DNA from: Helicobacter sp.
Lineage (GTDB): Bacteria > Campylobacterota > Campylobacteria > Campylobacterales > Helicobacteraceae
Assembly (NCBI GenBank): GCA_022766795.1
Contig: JALEPE010000006.1
Coordinates: forward strand, 1 to 33,340
Reading direction: 5' to 3'
Length of the DNA: 33,340 bases
Below are positions 16,956 through 25,083 of this stretch, one piece after another. Every line of letters begins with the position of its first letter. The stretch's first letter is position 1. The notes below the pieces were generated by a model. The model saw only the letters and a list, made by a program, of their open reading frames with translations, made no database searches and was not told the DNA's origin. Made by a program: the position numbers and the translations under genes.

Positions 16956-18161
16956 TTATTCCCTAAACTCGCGGAAAAGATAGCCTAAATCCACGTCATT
17001 TAAAACTTTTGCATTATAAATGTATTCCAAATTTTTCGCGCCCTCTACGAGTTCGCGACTTTTGATTCCGTGCGTAATGGAAAATCTTGCTTCTAAAAAT
17101 GCGCTTAAATGGTCGCAATACTTTAAAAACTCACCAAAAATAGCATTTTCTACATTATTTTCTTGAATTTCTTGCAAAAACTCTTCCCCACACTTTTTAC
17201 TATAAATGGTAGAATCGTGGAGTTTATAGCGGTTGCTAAATTCGTTTTGCGTATAATAGATAATGTCTTGCGCAATGGAATCTGGAATGCTATTTAGAAT
17301 TTTCTCTCTAACGGCTTCTTCTTCAATCTCTTTAATTAGCGTATCAAGTCCTACAATATTTTTTTTCACTGGAGAGATGATGTCGCGCGTTAGAATCTCG
17401 GGTAAGTCGTGAAATAATCCACAGAAAAAATGTTGGATTTGCATAGACTTTGAAAACTTAAGGCTAAAGCCTAAAAGATATGCGCAAAGTGCAACCACCA
17501 AAGTATGTCCAAGCACAGAAGTGCAAGGCACGCGCGGTGTTTGACTCCAACGCTTTTGGAATCGCAATTGCCCAAACATATTAACGAGTTCGCGTATTTC
17601 ACGAAATAGTATGATTTGCCTAATGCCTGCAAGATGATAATATTCTTTAACTTGTGTATCAATAGCGTTTTTGATATTTTGCACATCGTATAAATAAGGG
17701 TTGAAGTGATAAATAATATCAAATTCCCATTTAGATGCATAATAGTGTGCGGCTTTTAGAATATCTTTTTCTAAGTTATTGACTTCTCCATATAAATAAC
17801 TGCGCATTGATTCTAGGAATCCAAAGTTGCTCAAATCGTCGCTTAATTGCTCGCAAACAAAATCCACCAAGGCTTTATTGTGCTTTTGGACAAGCTTATG
17901 AAAGACGGGAGGCTTAATATCTGTGAGAATAATGCGCTCTAAAAATTCATAGCAAAATTGCATAATGAGGCGTTCAAAGTTGATGGAATGCTTATTTTCT
18001 ATCATTTCAAAATGGGCTAGAAAAAAGGCAATGACAATCTTATGTGCTTGTTTGTCTAATTCTGTAAATTCAACGGGTGCAGCTTGATCATTCCAGCGTC
18101 TAATATTTGCTGCAACAAAGATTTTACGCAATAGTTCAAATCCTAGTAATGGCTTTTGCAT
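16956..18161 (-). CDS. HD-domain metal-dependent phosphohydrolase (YfbR-like)
   Basis: A 401-residue soluble protein. The C-terminal half holds an HD domain: H219 in LGHTLVVALCAYLL, the H251-D252 pair in LFHDLPEILTRDIISPVKK, and a likely last Asp in LKYCDHLSAFLEAR. The HDLPEILTRDIISPVKK pattern resembles 5'-deoxynucleotidases of the YfbR type. The first 200 residues are helical and include FTELDKQAHKIVIAFFLAH, which may be a second, degenerate HD-like half. Metal phosphohydrolase activity is likely; the nucleotide substrate is inferred only. It is co-transcribed with the TRIC gene and divergent from ccsBA. Confidence 0.85.
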   Translation of the reverse strand: MQKPLLGFELLRKIFVAANIRRWNDQAAPVEFTELDKQAHKIVIAFFLAHFEMIENKHSINFERLIMQFCYEFLERIILTDIKPPVFHKLVQKHNKALVDFVCEQLSDDLSNFGFLESMRSYLYGEVNNLEKDILKAAHYYASKWEFDIIYHFNPYLYDVQNIKNAIDTQVKEYYHLAGIRQIILFREIRELVNMFGQLRFQKRWSQTPRVPCTSVLGHTLVVALCAYLLGFSLKFSKSMQIQHFFCGLFHDLPEILTRDIISPVKKNIVGLDTLIKEIEEEAVREKILNSIPDSIAQDIIYYTQNEFSNRYKLHDSTIYSKKCGEEFLQEIQENNVENAIFGEFLKYCDHLSAFLEARFSITHGIKSRELVEGAKNLEYIYNAKVLNDVDLGYLFREFRE

Positions 18162-18233
18162 TATGATTCCTAAAATTTTTCATAAATTATAACCTATTTA
18201 CCTTTGATTAACTAAACTTTAGTGCAGTTTTGG

Positions 18234-18239
18234 TAGAAT
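18234..18239 (+). promoter_or_regulatory. candidate extended -10 of ccsBA
   Basis: TAGAAT preceded by TGG, a TGnTAnAAT extended -10, 30 bases before the chosen ccsBA start in the divergent spacer 18162-18268. Confidence 0.4.
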
Positions 18240-18268
18240 GGTAGATTATTTTGACTTTAGAGGAATGT

Positions 18269-21100
18269 ATGGAAAAAGTAAAACAGCTAATCGTAAATGT
18301 GACGGAAAGATTTTGTAGTTTTTGGGTGACTATTGTGTTACTGATTGCTTATGGAAGTGCTTGTGCGGTGGCGACATTTGTGGAAAATGATTTTGGAACT
18401 CCAAGCGCAAAGGCATTGGTGTATAACGCAGCTTGGTTTGATTTGTTGCATTTGCTTTTGGTGTTGAATCTCATTGGGGTGTTGCTTCTCTCTCGCGCAT
18501 TGCAGCGCAAGAAATATGCTTCTTTCTTGTTTCATTCCTCTTTGGTTGTGATTTTTATCGGTGCGGCAATTACGCGTTATTATGGCTTTGAAGGCGTGAT
18601 GCATATTCGTGAGGGAGAGCAGAGCAATACAATAGAATCGCAAGAGGAGTTTATGACGATTTTGGCAAAAGTTGATGAGAATCTTTACCGCGCATTTTTT
18701 CCAACAACTATTACGCCCCTAGTGCAAAAGCGATTCCATCAAAAATTACCCTTTGGAGATGGGGATTTAGAAGTGCAGTATGTGGATTTTATCCCGGCAA
18801 AAGACAAAATGGATACAGACAGATTAAAAGTAAAAGTTAGTTTCAAAGGCGAGAGTGAGGAGCTAGAAGTCTTGAAAAACGCTGGAGGAGGGCAGGTTAC
18901 GCCTTTTATGCTTGGCGGAATGAAGTTTGCGCTAGATTGGGGAAGTCGCACGATTGCGCTACCTTTTGCGATTGCATTAAAAGACTTTCAACTAGACCGC
19001 TATGCGGGTTCAATGAGTCCTTCTTCGTATTCTTCGGAAGTTGTCTTGATAGATCCTGCAAACAATATAGAAAAGCCTTATAGGATTTTTATGAATAATG
19101 TCTTGGATTATGGAGGATTCCGCTTTTTTCAATCCTCGTATGATTTAGACGAGCAAGGAACGATTTTATCGGTGAATCGCGACCCCGGAAAGATTCCAAC
19201 TTATATTGGCTATACAATGCTAACTTTAGGGCTATTGTGGGCATTTTTTGCAAAAAATGGACGCTTTTATCGTTTGGGGCAATACCTTAAAACGCAGAAT
19301 CTGGTTGTGGCATTTGCCATTTCTCTTGGAATCTTAAGTGCGATTCCATTACACGCAAATCCTCAAATGGCTGAAAATCCGCAAATGGATAATCCTCAAA
19401 GCGTCAATCCTCACGAGGGTAAGGACTTTGAGATTCCACAAATTACGAGCGAGAGTATTTTGGATTTAATCAAGAATCTAAAAGAAAAGAGCGGCATACA
19501 TTCAGAAAAATTTGGACGCTTAATCGTGCAGGATTTTGGCGGCAGAATGAAGCCTGTGGATACTTTGGCAATGGAATATCTGCATAAAATGACAAAAAAA
19601 GATTCCTTTTTAGGGCTTAGTAATATGGAATTGTTTTTGGGTATGATGGTGTATCCTAACGAGTTTAAAAAGGTGAAAATGTTAGCAGTTTCTACACCCA
19701 AGCTTAAAGAGATTATTGGTGTGGATAAAAATGAAAAATATATCGCCTTTGAGGATTTGTTTGCAGGAGATACCTATAAACTTAGTAATTATTTAGAGGA
19801 GGCGAATCGCAAGAAACCCGCAATGCGTGATAAGTTTGACAAAGATGTGATGAGCGTAGATGAGCGCGTGAATGTGGCGTATTTGATTTATACCGCACAA
19901 ACATTGAGAATCCTCCCAAGCTTTAGTGGTGAAGGGGACAAATGGTTTGCGCCAAGTGAGGCGATTGCAAGTTTTGATAAAGAAAATGCAAGTCAGCTTC
20001 AAAAACTCTTTGGTGCGTATTTTAATAGCTTCCACTATGGGTTGGTAGAGAATAATTGGGAGAATGCGGATTTGGCTTTGGAGGCTTTCAATGGAATCCA
20101 AAACAAGTTTGGAGCGGCTTTGATTCCGCCTAAAATGCAAATTGACTTAGAGATTTTCTTGAACCATTACAATCCCTTTAAGAATCTTATGCCTTTGTAT
20201 TTGCTCTTTGGAATCGTTCTGTTTGGAATCGTGCTTGTGCAGATTTTTAGACATAAAAATGCAGATATTCTAGCAAGTCGTTTGATACATTGGGTGATTG
20301 CACTTTTGGTTCTTGCGCACACGATTGCATTGGGTTTGCGTTGGTATGTCGGCGGACACGCCCCTTGGAGTAATGCCTATGAGTCTATGATTTATATTGC
20401 TTGGGCAGCTGGAATCTCTGGGGTTGTATTCTTTAGAAAAAGTTATTTAGCTCAAAGTATGGCAAGTTTCCTTGCAGGAATCTCTTTATTTGTAGCACAT
20501 TTGGGCTTTATGGATCCTCAAATTGGGAATCTTGTGCCTGTTTTAAAATCCTATTGGCTTAATATTCACGTCTCTATCATTACTGCAAGTTATGGATTCT
20601 TGGGGCTTTGCTTTATGCTCGGGGCTTTAACCTTGCTTTTGTTTGTTTTTAGAAGTCAAAAATATCCTGAACTAGACCGCACAATTCTCACTTTGCATAC
20701 AATCAATGAAATGGCGATGATTTTAGGACTTGCAATGCTGACAATCGGGAACTTCTTAGGCGGTGTATGGGCAAACGAATCGTGGGGACGCTATTGGGGG
20801 TGGGATCCAAAGGAGACTTGGGCATTAATTTCTATTGTTGTGTATATTATTGTGCTGCACGCGCGATTCATTCCAAAAGGAAACAACCCTTATGTTTTTG
20901 CTTCTCTTAGTGTGATTGCATTCTATTCTATTTTAATGACTTATTTTGGGGTAAATTTCTATCTCTCTGGATTGCATTCCTATGCCGCAGGAGACCCTTT
21001 ACCGATTCCTGTATTTTTGTATTATTTTGTTGCTGCTACGATTCTGCTCATTGTTTTTGCAGCAAGAAAAGGGGATTTACCCGCTCCAAAATTACCTTAA
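18269..21100 (+). CDS. ccsBA: CcsBA (ResB-ResC fusion) cytochrome c synthetase
   Basis: A 943-residue fused system II heme-lyase that exports heme and attaches it to CXXCH of c-type cytochromes in the periplasm. The N-terminal ResB part has membrane segments at about residues 10-110 and a periplasmic domain, ending in a segment near 320-340. A linker with repeated NPQ units follows near 370-390, then a second periplasmic domain. The CcsA part carries the periplasmic WWD heme-binding motif at about 838-852 (WGRYWGWDPKETWA) and conserved histidines such as in GGHAPWSNAYES. ATG at 18269 with AGAGGA was chosen over TTG at 18251. Fused CcsBA is usual in Helicobacter. Confidence 0.97.
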   Translation: MEKVKQLIVNVTERFCSFWVTIVLLIAYGSACAVATFVENDFGTPSAKALVYNAAWFDLLHLLLVLNLIGVLLLSRALQRKKYASFLFHSSLVVIFIGAAITRYYGFEGVMHIREGEQSNTIESQEEFMTILAKVDENLYRAFFPTTITPLVQKRFHQKLPFGDGDLEVQYVDFIPAKDKMDTDRLKVKVSFKGESEELEVLKNAGGGQVTPFMLGGMKFALDWGSRTIALPFAIALKDFQLDRYAGSMSPSSYSSEVVLIDPANNIEKPYRIFMNNVLDYGGFRFFQSSYDLDEQGTILSVNRDPGKIPTYIGYTMLTLGLLWAFFAKNGRFYRLGQYLKTQNLVVAFAISLGILSAIPLHANPQMAENPQMDNPQSVNPHEGKDFEIPQITSESILDLIKNLKEKSGIHSEKFGRLIVQDFGGRMKPVDTLAMEYLHKMTKKDSFLGLSNMELFLGMMVYPNEFKKVKMLAVSTPKLKEIIGVDKNEKYIAFEDLFAGDTYKLSNYLEEANRKKPAMRDKFDKDVMSVDERVNVAYLIYTAQTLRILPSFSGEGDKWFAPSEAIASFDKENASQLQKLFGAYFNSFHYGLVENNWENADLALEAFNGIQNKFGAALIPPKMQIDLEIFLNHYNPFKNLMPLYLLFGIVLFGIVLVQIFRHKNADILASRLIHWVIALLVLAHTIALGLRWYVGGHAPWSNAYESMIYIAWAAGISGVVFFRKSYLAQSMASFLAGISLFVAHLGFMDPQIGNLVPVLKSYWLNIHVSIITASYGFLGLCFMLGALTLLLFVFRSQKYPELDRTILTLHTINEMAMILGLAMLTIGNFLGGVWANESWGRYWGWDPKETWALISIVVYIIVLHARFIPKGNNPYVFASLSVIAFYSILMTYFGVNFYLSGLHSYAAGDPLPIPVFLYYFVAATILLIVFAARKGDLPAPKLP

Positions 21101-21144
21101 AGGAGCGGAATCTTTATGCTTTAAGTGTTGATTTTATAAATTTT

Positions 21145-21153
21145 TGGTATAAT
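21145..21153 (+). promoter_or_regulatory. extended -10 promoter of thrS operon
   Basis: TGGTATAAT is a perfect extended -10 (TG-N-TATAAT), 35 bases before the thrS ATG. It probably drives thrS-infC-rpmI-rplT. Confidence 0.7.
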
Positions 21154-21187
21154 ATAGGCTTATTTTTAATTTTAAGGGCAAAATTTT

Positions 21188-23005
21188 ATGTCGCAAATCA
21201 TTGGAATTAAAGCGAATAATGCAATTTATGATACACAAAGCGCAGAGGAATTAGGCTTAAAGGGTGAGCCAATTTATTTTGATAATTCTGAAGACGCACT
21301 CTCTATTATGCGCCACACTTGCGCACATTTAATGGCGGAAGCCATTAAAGCACTTTATCCTGAAGCGCAGTTTTTTGTGGGTCCTGTGGTAGAGGAGGGA
21401 TTTTATTATGATTTTCGCATACAACATAAAATCAGCGAAGAGGATTTAAGCAAAATAGAATCCAAAATGAAAGAAATCGCTAAAAAGGGTGAAAAAATCA
21501 CAAAATATTCCCTAAAGCGTGAGGAAGCCATTGCTAAATTTCAAAATGATGATTTAAAACAAGCCGTCATTAGCAGGATTCCACTAGGTGATGGGACTTT
21601 GAGTATTTATGCACAAGGAGATTTTGAGGACTTGTGTCGTGGTCCGCATTTACCAACTTTAAAGCTTTTAAATGCTTTTAAACTCACAAAAATTGCCGGT
21701 GCTTATCTGGGGGGCGATGAAAATGCAGAAATGCTAACAAGAATCTATGGAATCGCATTTGCAGATAAGGAATCGCTTAATAACTATTTGCGTCAGTTAG
21801 AGGAAGCAAAGAAACGCGACCATAGAAAAGTTGGAATGGAAATGGAGCTTTTCACCTTTGATGAGGAGATTGGAGCGGGGCTTCCGATTTGGTTGCCTAA
21901 AGGCGCGAGACTTAGACGCAACCTTGAACATTTATTAACCCAAGCGTTAATTGAGCGCGGATACGAGCCTGTACGTGGTCCAGAGATTCTAAAAAGCGCA
22001 GTGTGGAAAACGAGTGGGCATTATGCAAATTATGGCGAAAATATGTATTTTACAACGATTGATGAAGTAGAATACGGGATTAAGCCAATGAATTGTGTGG
22101 GGCATATCAAGGTGTATCAAAGTGCATTGCGAAGCTATCGGGAATTGCCTTTGCGATTCTATGAGTATGGCGTAGTGCATCGTCACGAAAAAAGTGGTGT
22201 ATTACACGGATTGTTGCGTGTGCGCGAATTTACGCAAGACGACGCGCATATTTTTTGCCGTCCTAGTCAAATTGCAAGTGAAGTAGAAAACATCATTGAC
22301 TTTACGCAAAAGATTATGAATGCCTTTGGGTTTAGCTATGAAATGGAGATTTCAACCAAGCCTGAAAAATCTATCGGAAGTGATGAAATTTGGGAGGAAG
22401 CAACAAATGCATTGAAGGGTGCATTGAATCGTTGCGGAATCTCTTATAAAATTGACGAAGGGGGCGGGGCGTTTTATGGTCCAAAAATTGATATTAAAAT
22501 CACCGATGCGATTGGGCGAAAATGGCAGTGTGGCACGGTGCAAATTGATATGAATCTACCCGAACGCTTCAATTTAGCTTACACTGATGAAAGCAATTCT
22601 GCACAACAACCCGTGATGATTCATCGTGCAATTTTGGGAAGCTTTGAGCGGTTTGTCGCGATTTTAACGGAGCATTTTGGCGGAGAATTTCCATTTTTTA
22701 TTGCTCCTACACAAGTGATTATTATCCCAATTAATGAAGCGCAAAATGCTTATGCCAAAGAGTTGCGTAATGCGCTCTTGAAAGTCGGCGTGTATGCGGA
22801 GATTGAGGATAAGAATGAAACACTCAATAAAAGAATCCGCAATGCAGAAAAGCAGAGGGTTCCAATGATTGCGGTGTTGGGGGCAAAGGAGATGGAGGAG
22901 AGAAAGGTTGCGTTGCGGAATCGCCGCGAAAAAGCGCAATGCGAAATGTCATTTGATGAATTTATTGCATTAACAAAGGAGAAAATGCGTGAGGTTAGCT
23001 TTTGA
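21188..23005 (+). CDS. thrS: threonyl-tRNA synthetase
   Basis: A 605-residue class II synthetase charging tRNA-Thr. The editing-domain HxxxH is at H43/H47 (RHTCAHLMAEA), followed by GPVVEEGFYYDF. Catalytic motif 2 is RVREFTQDDAHIF, zinc ligands include the Cys in KPMNCVGH and the His in MIHRAILGS, and motif 3 is in GSFERFVAIL. The anticodon-binding domain follows (PTQVIIIPINEAQNAYAKEL). Only about 40 residues precede the HxxxH, against about 70 in E. coli, so the TGS domain is reduced or missing, as in H. pylori ThrS. The end overlaps infC by four bases. Confidence 0.98.
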   Translation: MSQIIGIKANNAIYDTQSAEELGLKGEPIYFDNSEDALSIMRHTCAHLMAEAIKALYPEAQFFVGPVVEEGFYYDFRIQHKISEEDLSKIESKMKEIAKKGEKITKYSLKREEAIAKFQNDDLKQAVISRIPLGDGTLSIYAQGDFEDLCRGPHLPTLKLLNAFKLTKIAGAYLGGDENAEMLTRIYGIAFADKESLNNYLRQLEEAKKRDHRKVGMEMELFTFDEEIGAGLPIWLPKGARLRRNLEHLLTQALIERGYEPVRGPEILKSAVWKTSGHYANYGENMYFTTIDEVEYGIKPMNCVGHIKVYQSALRSYRELPLRFYEYGVVHRHEKSGVLHGLLRVREFTQDDAHIFCRPSQIASEVENIIDFTQKIMNAFGFSYEMEISTKPEKSIGSDEIWEEATNALKGALNRCGISYKIDEGGGAFYGPKIDIKITDAIGRKWQCGTVQIDMNLPERFNLAYTDESNSAQQPVMIHRAILGSFERFVAILTEHFGGEFPFFIAPTQVIIIPINEAQNAYAKELRNALLKVGVYAEIEDKNETLNKRIRNAEKQRVPMIAVLGAKEMEERKVALRNRREKAQCEMSFDEFIALTKEKMREVSF

Positions 23006-23517
23006 GTAAGAATGATGATGTAATCCTCAATGAGGAGATTGATTTTCCACAAGTGCGTTGTGTCGGAGATGATGGTGAGCAGTATGGCTTAATCAGTTCG
23101 CAAGAGGCTTTAAAAATTGCAGATAGCAAGGGGTTGGATTTAGTCTTGATTGCACCGGACGCAAAGCCGCCGGTGTGCAAAATAATGGATTATGGAAAGT
23201 TTCGTTACCAACAAGAAAAGAAGCAAAAAGAAGCCAAGAAAAAACAAAAGCAAATTGAGATTAAAGAGATTAAACTCTCTGTTAAGATTGCGAGTAACGA
23301 TATTAATTATAAAGTCAAACACGCAAAGGAATTTTTAGAGGAAAACAAGCACGTGCGATTCCGCGTCTTTTTGCGTGGGCGTGAGGTGAGCGAACCACAA
23401 GCAGGATTTGAGGTTCTAAATAAGGTCGCAGCTATGCTAGAAGATGTTGCAAATATTGAGCGCGATTATAAAGTAGAGGGACGTTATGTGAATATGCTTG
23501 TCACGCCAAAGAAATAA
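23002..23517 (+). CDS. infC: translation initiation factor IF-3
   Basis: A 171-residue IF-3 that binds the 30S subunit and controls start-codon selection. The N-domain begins VILNEEIDFPQVRCVGDDG and GLISSQEALKIAD, the linker is the lysine-rich YGKFRYQQEKKQKEAKK, and the C-domain includes KIASNDINYKVKHAKEFL and HVRFRVFLRGRE. The start is TTG, overlapping the thrS stop (TTTTGA), with GAGG seven bases upstream; no ATG or GTG is available in frame nearby. A non-ATG start is the rule for infC in many bacteria, where it permits IF-3 autoregulation. Followed by rpmI and rplT as usual. Confidence 0.97.
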   Translation: MSKNDDVILNEEIDFPQVRCVGDDGEQYGLISSQEALKIADSKGLDLVLIAPDAKPPVCKIMDYGKFRYQQEKKQKEAKKKQKQIEIKEIKLSVKIASNDINYKVKHAKEFLEENKHVRFRVFLRGREVSEPQAGFEVLNKVAAMLEDVANIERDYKVEGRYVNMLVTPKK

Positions 23518-23542
23518 TTTATCTTATGAAAGGAGAAAAGCA

Positions 23543-23737
23543 ATGCCAAAAATGAAAACAAATCGTGGCGCAGCAAAGAGATTCAAACTCAAAAAGAATC
23601 TTATCAAACGCGGTTCTGCTTTTAAAAGTCATATTTTGACTAAGAAGCGTCCAAGAAAAATTGCGAATTTGAATGCGCCAAAATATGTAAATGATGCTAA
23701 CATTGAATCGGTTAAAAAAATGCTTTGTATGGCATAG
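23543..23737 (+). CDS. rpmI: 50S ribosomal protein L35
   Basis: A 64-residue, very basic ribosomal protein: PKMKTNRGAAKRFK, then RGSAFKSHILTKK, then PRKIANL. The ATG at 23543 follows AAAGGAG; the open frame upstream to 23498 is not used. Second of the canonical infC-rpmI-rplT run. Confidence 0.98.
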   Translation: MPKMKTNRGAAKRFKLKKNLIKRGSAFKSHILTKKRPRKIANLNAPKYVNDANIESVKKMLCMA

Positions 23738-23752
23738 ACAAGAGAGAAGTTT

Positions 23753-23809
23753 CATACATTAAAGTATGTCATTCCCCAAGTTTTTTGGGCAAGTTTGGTA
23801 GAAATACCA
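23753..23809 (+). promoter_or_regulatory. three small hairpins between rpmI and rplT
   Basis: In the 107-base gap I see CATAC-6nt-GTATG (23753-23768), CCCAA-5nt-TTGGG (23775-23789) and TGGTA-GAAA-TACCA (23796-23809); the last is closed by a GNRA-type tetraloop. None is followed by a terminator-like T-run. They could be an L20 autoregulatory or mRNA-processing element, which is inference from the known L20 control of this operon in E. coli and Bacillus. Confidence 0.4.
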
Positions 23810-23844
23810 CACCACAATATAATAAATGATGGTAAAGGATTAAA

Positions 23845-24198
23845 ATGGCAAGAGTAAAAACAGGAGTTGTGCGAAGACGCAGACACAAAAAGGTTTTAAA
23901 ATTAGCGCGTGGATTTTATAGTGCTAGACATAAGCATTTTAGAAAGGCAAAAGAGCAATTAGAAAGAAGTTTATGTTACGCATTCCGCGATAGAAAGCAA
24001 AAGAAAAGAGACTTTAGAAAGCTTTGGATTGTCCGAATCAATGCCGCGTGCAGAATCAATGCAATCAGCTATTCAAGATTTATGTTTGGGCTTAAAAAGG
24101 CTGGAATTACATTAGATAGAAAAATTTTGGCAGATATTGCAATGAATGAGCCAACAGCATTTGCAAAAATCGTTGAGAGTGCAAAAGCTGCGCTATAA
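23845..24198 (+). CDS. rplT: 50S ribosomal protein L20
   Basis: A 117-residue basic protein of the large subunit, needed early in 50S assembly: ARVKTGVVRRRRHKKVLKLA, then GFYSARHKHFRKAKEQ, then YAFRDRKQKKRDFRKLWIVR. AAAGGA precedes the ATG. Full normal length. It ends the infC-rpmI-rplT group; the longer gap upstream of it holds the hairpins described separately. Confidence 0.99.
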   Translation: MARVKTGVVRRRRHKKVLKLARGFYSARHKHFRKAKEQLERSLCYAFRDRKQKKRDFRKLWIVRINAACRINAISYSRFMFGLKKAGITLDRKILADIAMNEPTAFAKIVESAKAAL

Positions 24199-24205
24199 GA
24201 TTTTG

Positions 24206-24223
24206 GGATTCCTTTTGGAATCC
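24206..24223 (+). terminator. hairpin after rplT
   Basis: Seven-pair perfect stem GGATTCC/GGAATCC with loop TTTT. The flanks add AAGATTT upstream against AAATCTT downstream, followed by TTTT. Likely the terminator of the thrS-rplT operon, and again made of an inverted pair of GGAATC. Confidence 0.6.
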
Positions 24224-24274
24224 TAGAGAAATCTTTTGAAATGAATATGCAATGTTAATTTTAAAGGATTTCAA

Positions 24275-25036
24275 ATGTATTTTTCACATTTCTCCCCCAA
24301 ATTCCATTGTAAGAAGATTGTCTTCGCATTAGGAATATGCGCACTAGCTGTGTTACCTGCAAACGCTGAAATGCTGATTAAGCAGGTATTGCAAGTGGAG
24401 ATTGAGGTTAAACCTACGCAGTATTCAAGTCATATTGTCATTCAAGGCTCTAAGGCATTAGAAACACTAAACCAACTCTCCGTCAAAGACAAAAACTCCA
24501 TTATTAAAACCTACAATGCCATTAACGAATCTTTGGGTGATGATAGTATTTGCAAAGGTGGAAGTTTCTCGATTGATCCTGCATACCATTATAAAGAGGG
24601 CAAAAGAATCCAAGCAGGATTTAAGACGCATTATACATTATCTTGTGAGTTTGTGGAATCACAAAGGCAAACATTTAATGCAATTTTGGATAAAATCCAA
24701 GCAGAAGTGGAGAAAAATGCCTATTTGACTTTTCCGATTCCTAATGTACAATTAGGTGTAGATGAAAACACATTTAAAGAAAGTGATTCCGCACTCAATG
24801 AAAAACTCTTAACATTAGCATTGCAGAAGGCAAAGGAATATTCTGCATTAACAAGGCGAAAATGCAGTATTAAAGAGATTAATTTGGGCGCACAAAATGA
24901 AGTAATGCCTGTTGCATTAAAAGCAGTGCGGGCAGCATCAGATAGTAGTGCAAATACATTGGAGAGCATTGCAATGCCTACTGCGAAAGATACGCAAAAA
25001 ACTTTAAGGGGTAATGTTATTTTTACTTGCAAATAA
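24275..25036 (+). CDS. SIMPL-domain (DUF541) periplasmic protein
   Basis: A 253-residue protein with an N-terminal export signal (KKIVFALGICALAVLPANAEM, cleavage probably after ANA, about residue 31) and a SIMPL/DUF541-type body: EIEVKPTQYSSHIVIQG, paired cysteines (SICKGGSF, TLSCEF, RRKCSIKEI, VIFTCK) that could form disulfides in the periplasm, and the helix LLTLALQKAKEYSALTR. SIMPL proteins are widespread, with a poorly known envelope role. AAAGGATT precedes the ATG. It stands alone between the rplT hairpin and a strong bidirectional terminator. Confidence 0.82.
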   Translation: MYFSHFSPKFHCKKIVFALGICALAVLPANAEMLIKQVLQVEIEVKPTQYSSHIVIQGSKALETLNQLSVKDKNSIIKTYNAINESLGDDSICKGGSFSIDPAYHYKEGKRIQAGFKTHYTLSCEFVESQRQTFNAILDKIQAEVEKNAYLTFPIPNVQLGVDENTFKESDSALNEKLLTLALQKAKEYSALTRRKCSIKEINLGAQNEVMPVALKAVRAASDSSANTLESIAMPTAKDTQKTLRGNVIFTCK

Positions 25037-25045
25037 GTAAGTCTT

Positions 25046-25072
25046 GCGTAAAAAGTGCTACCCTTTTTACGC
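25046..25072. terminator. strong bidirectional terminator
   Basis: Perfect ten-pair stem GCGTAAAAAG/CTTTTTACGC with a seven-base loop in the 47-base gap between the convergent SIMPL and AEC genes. Its A- and T-rich arms and flanks could serve both directions. Confidence 0.75.
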
Positions 25073-25083
25073 GATTATTGTTA

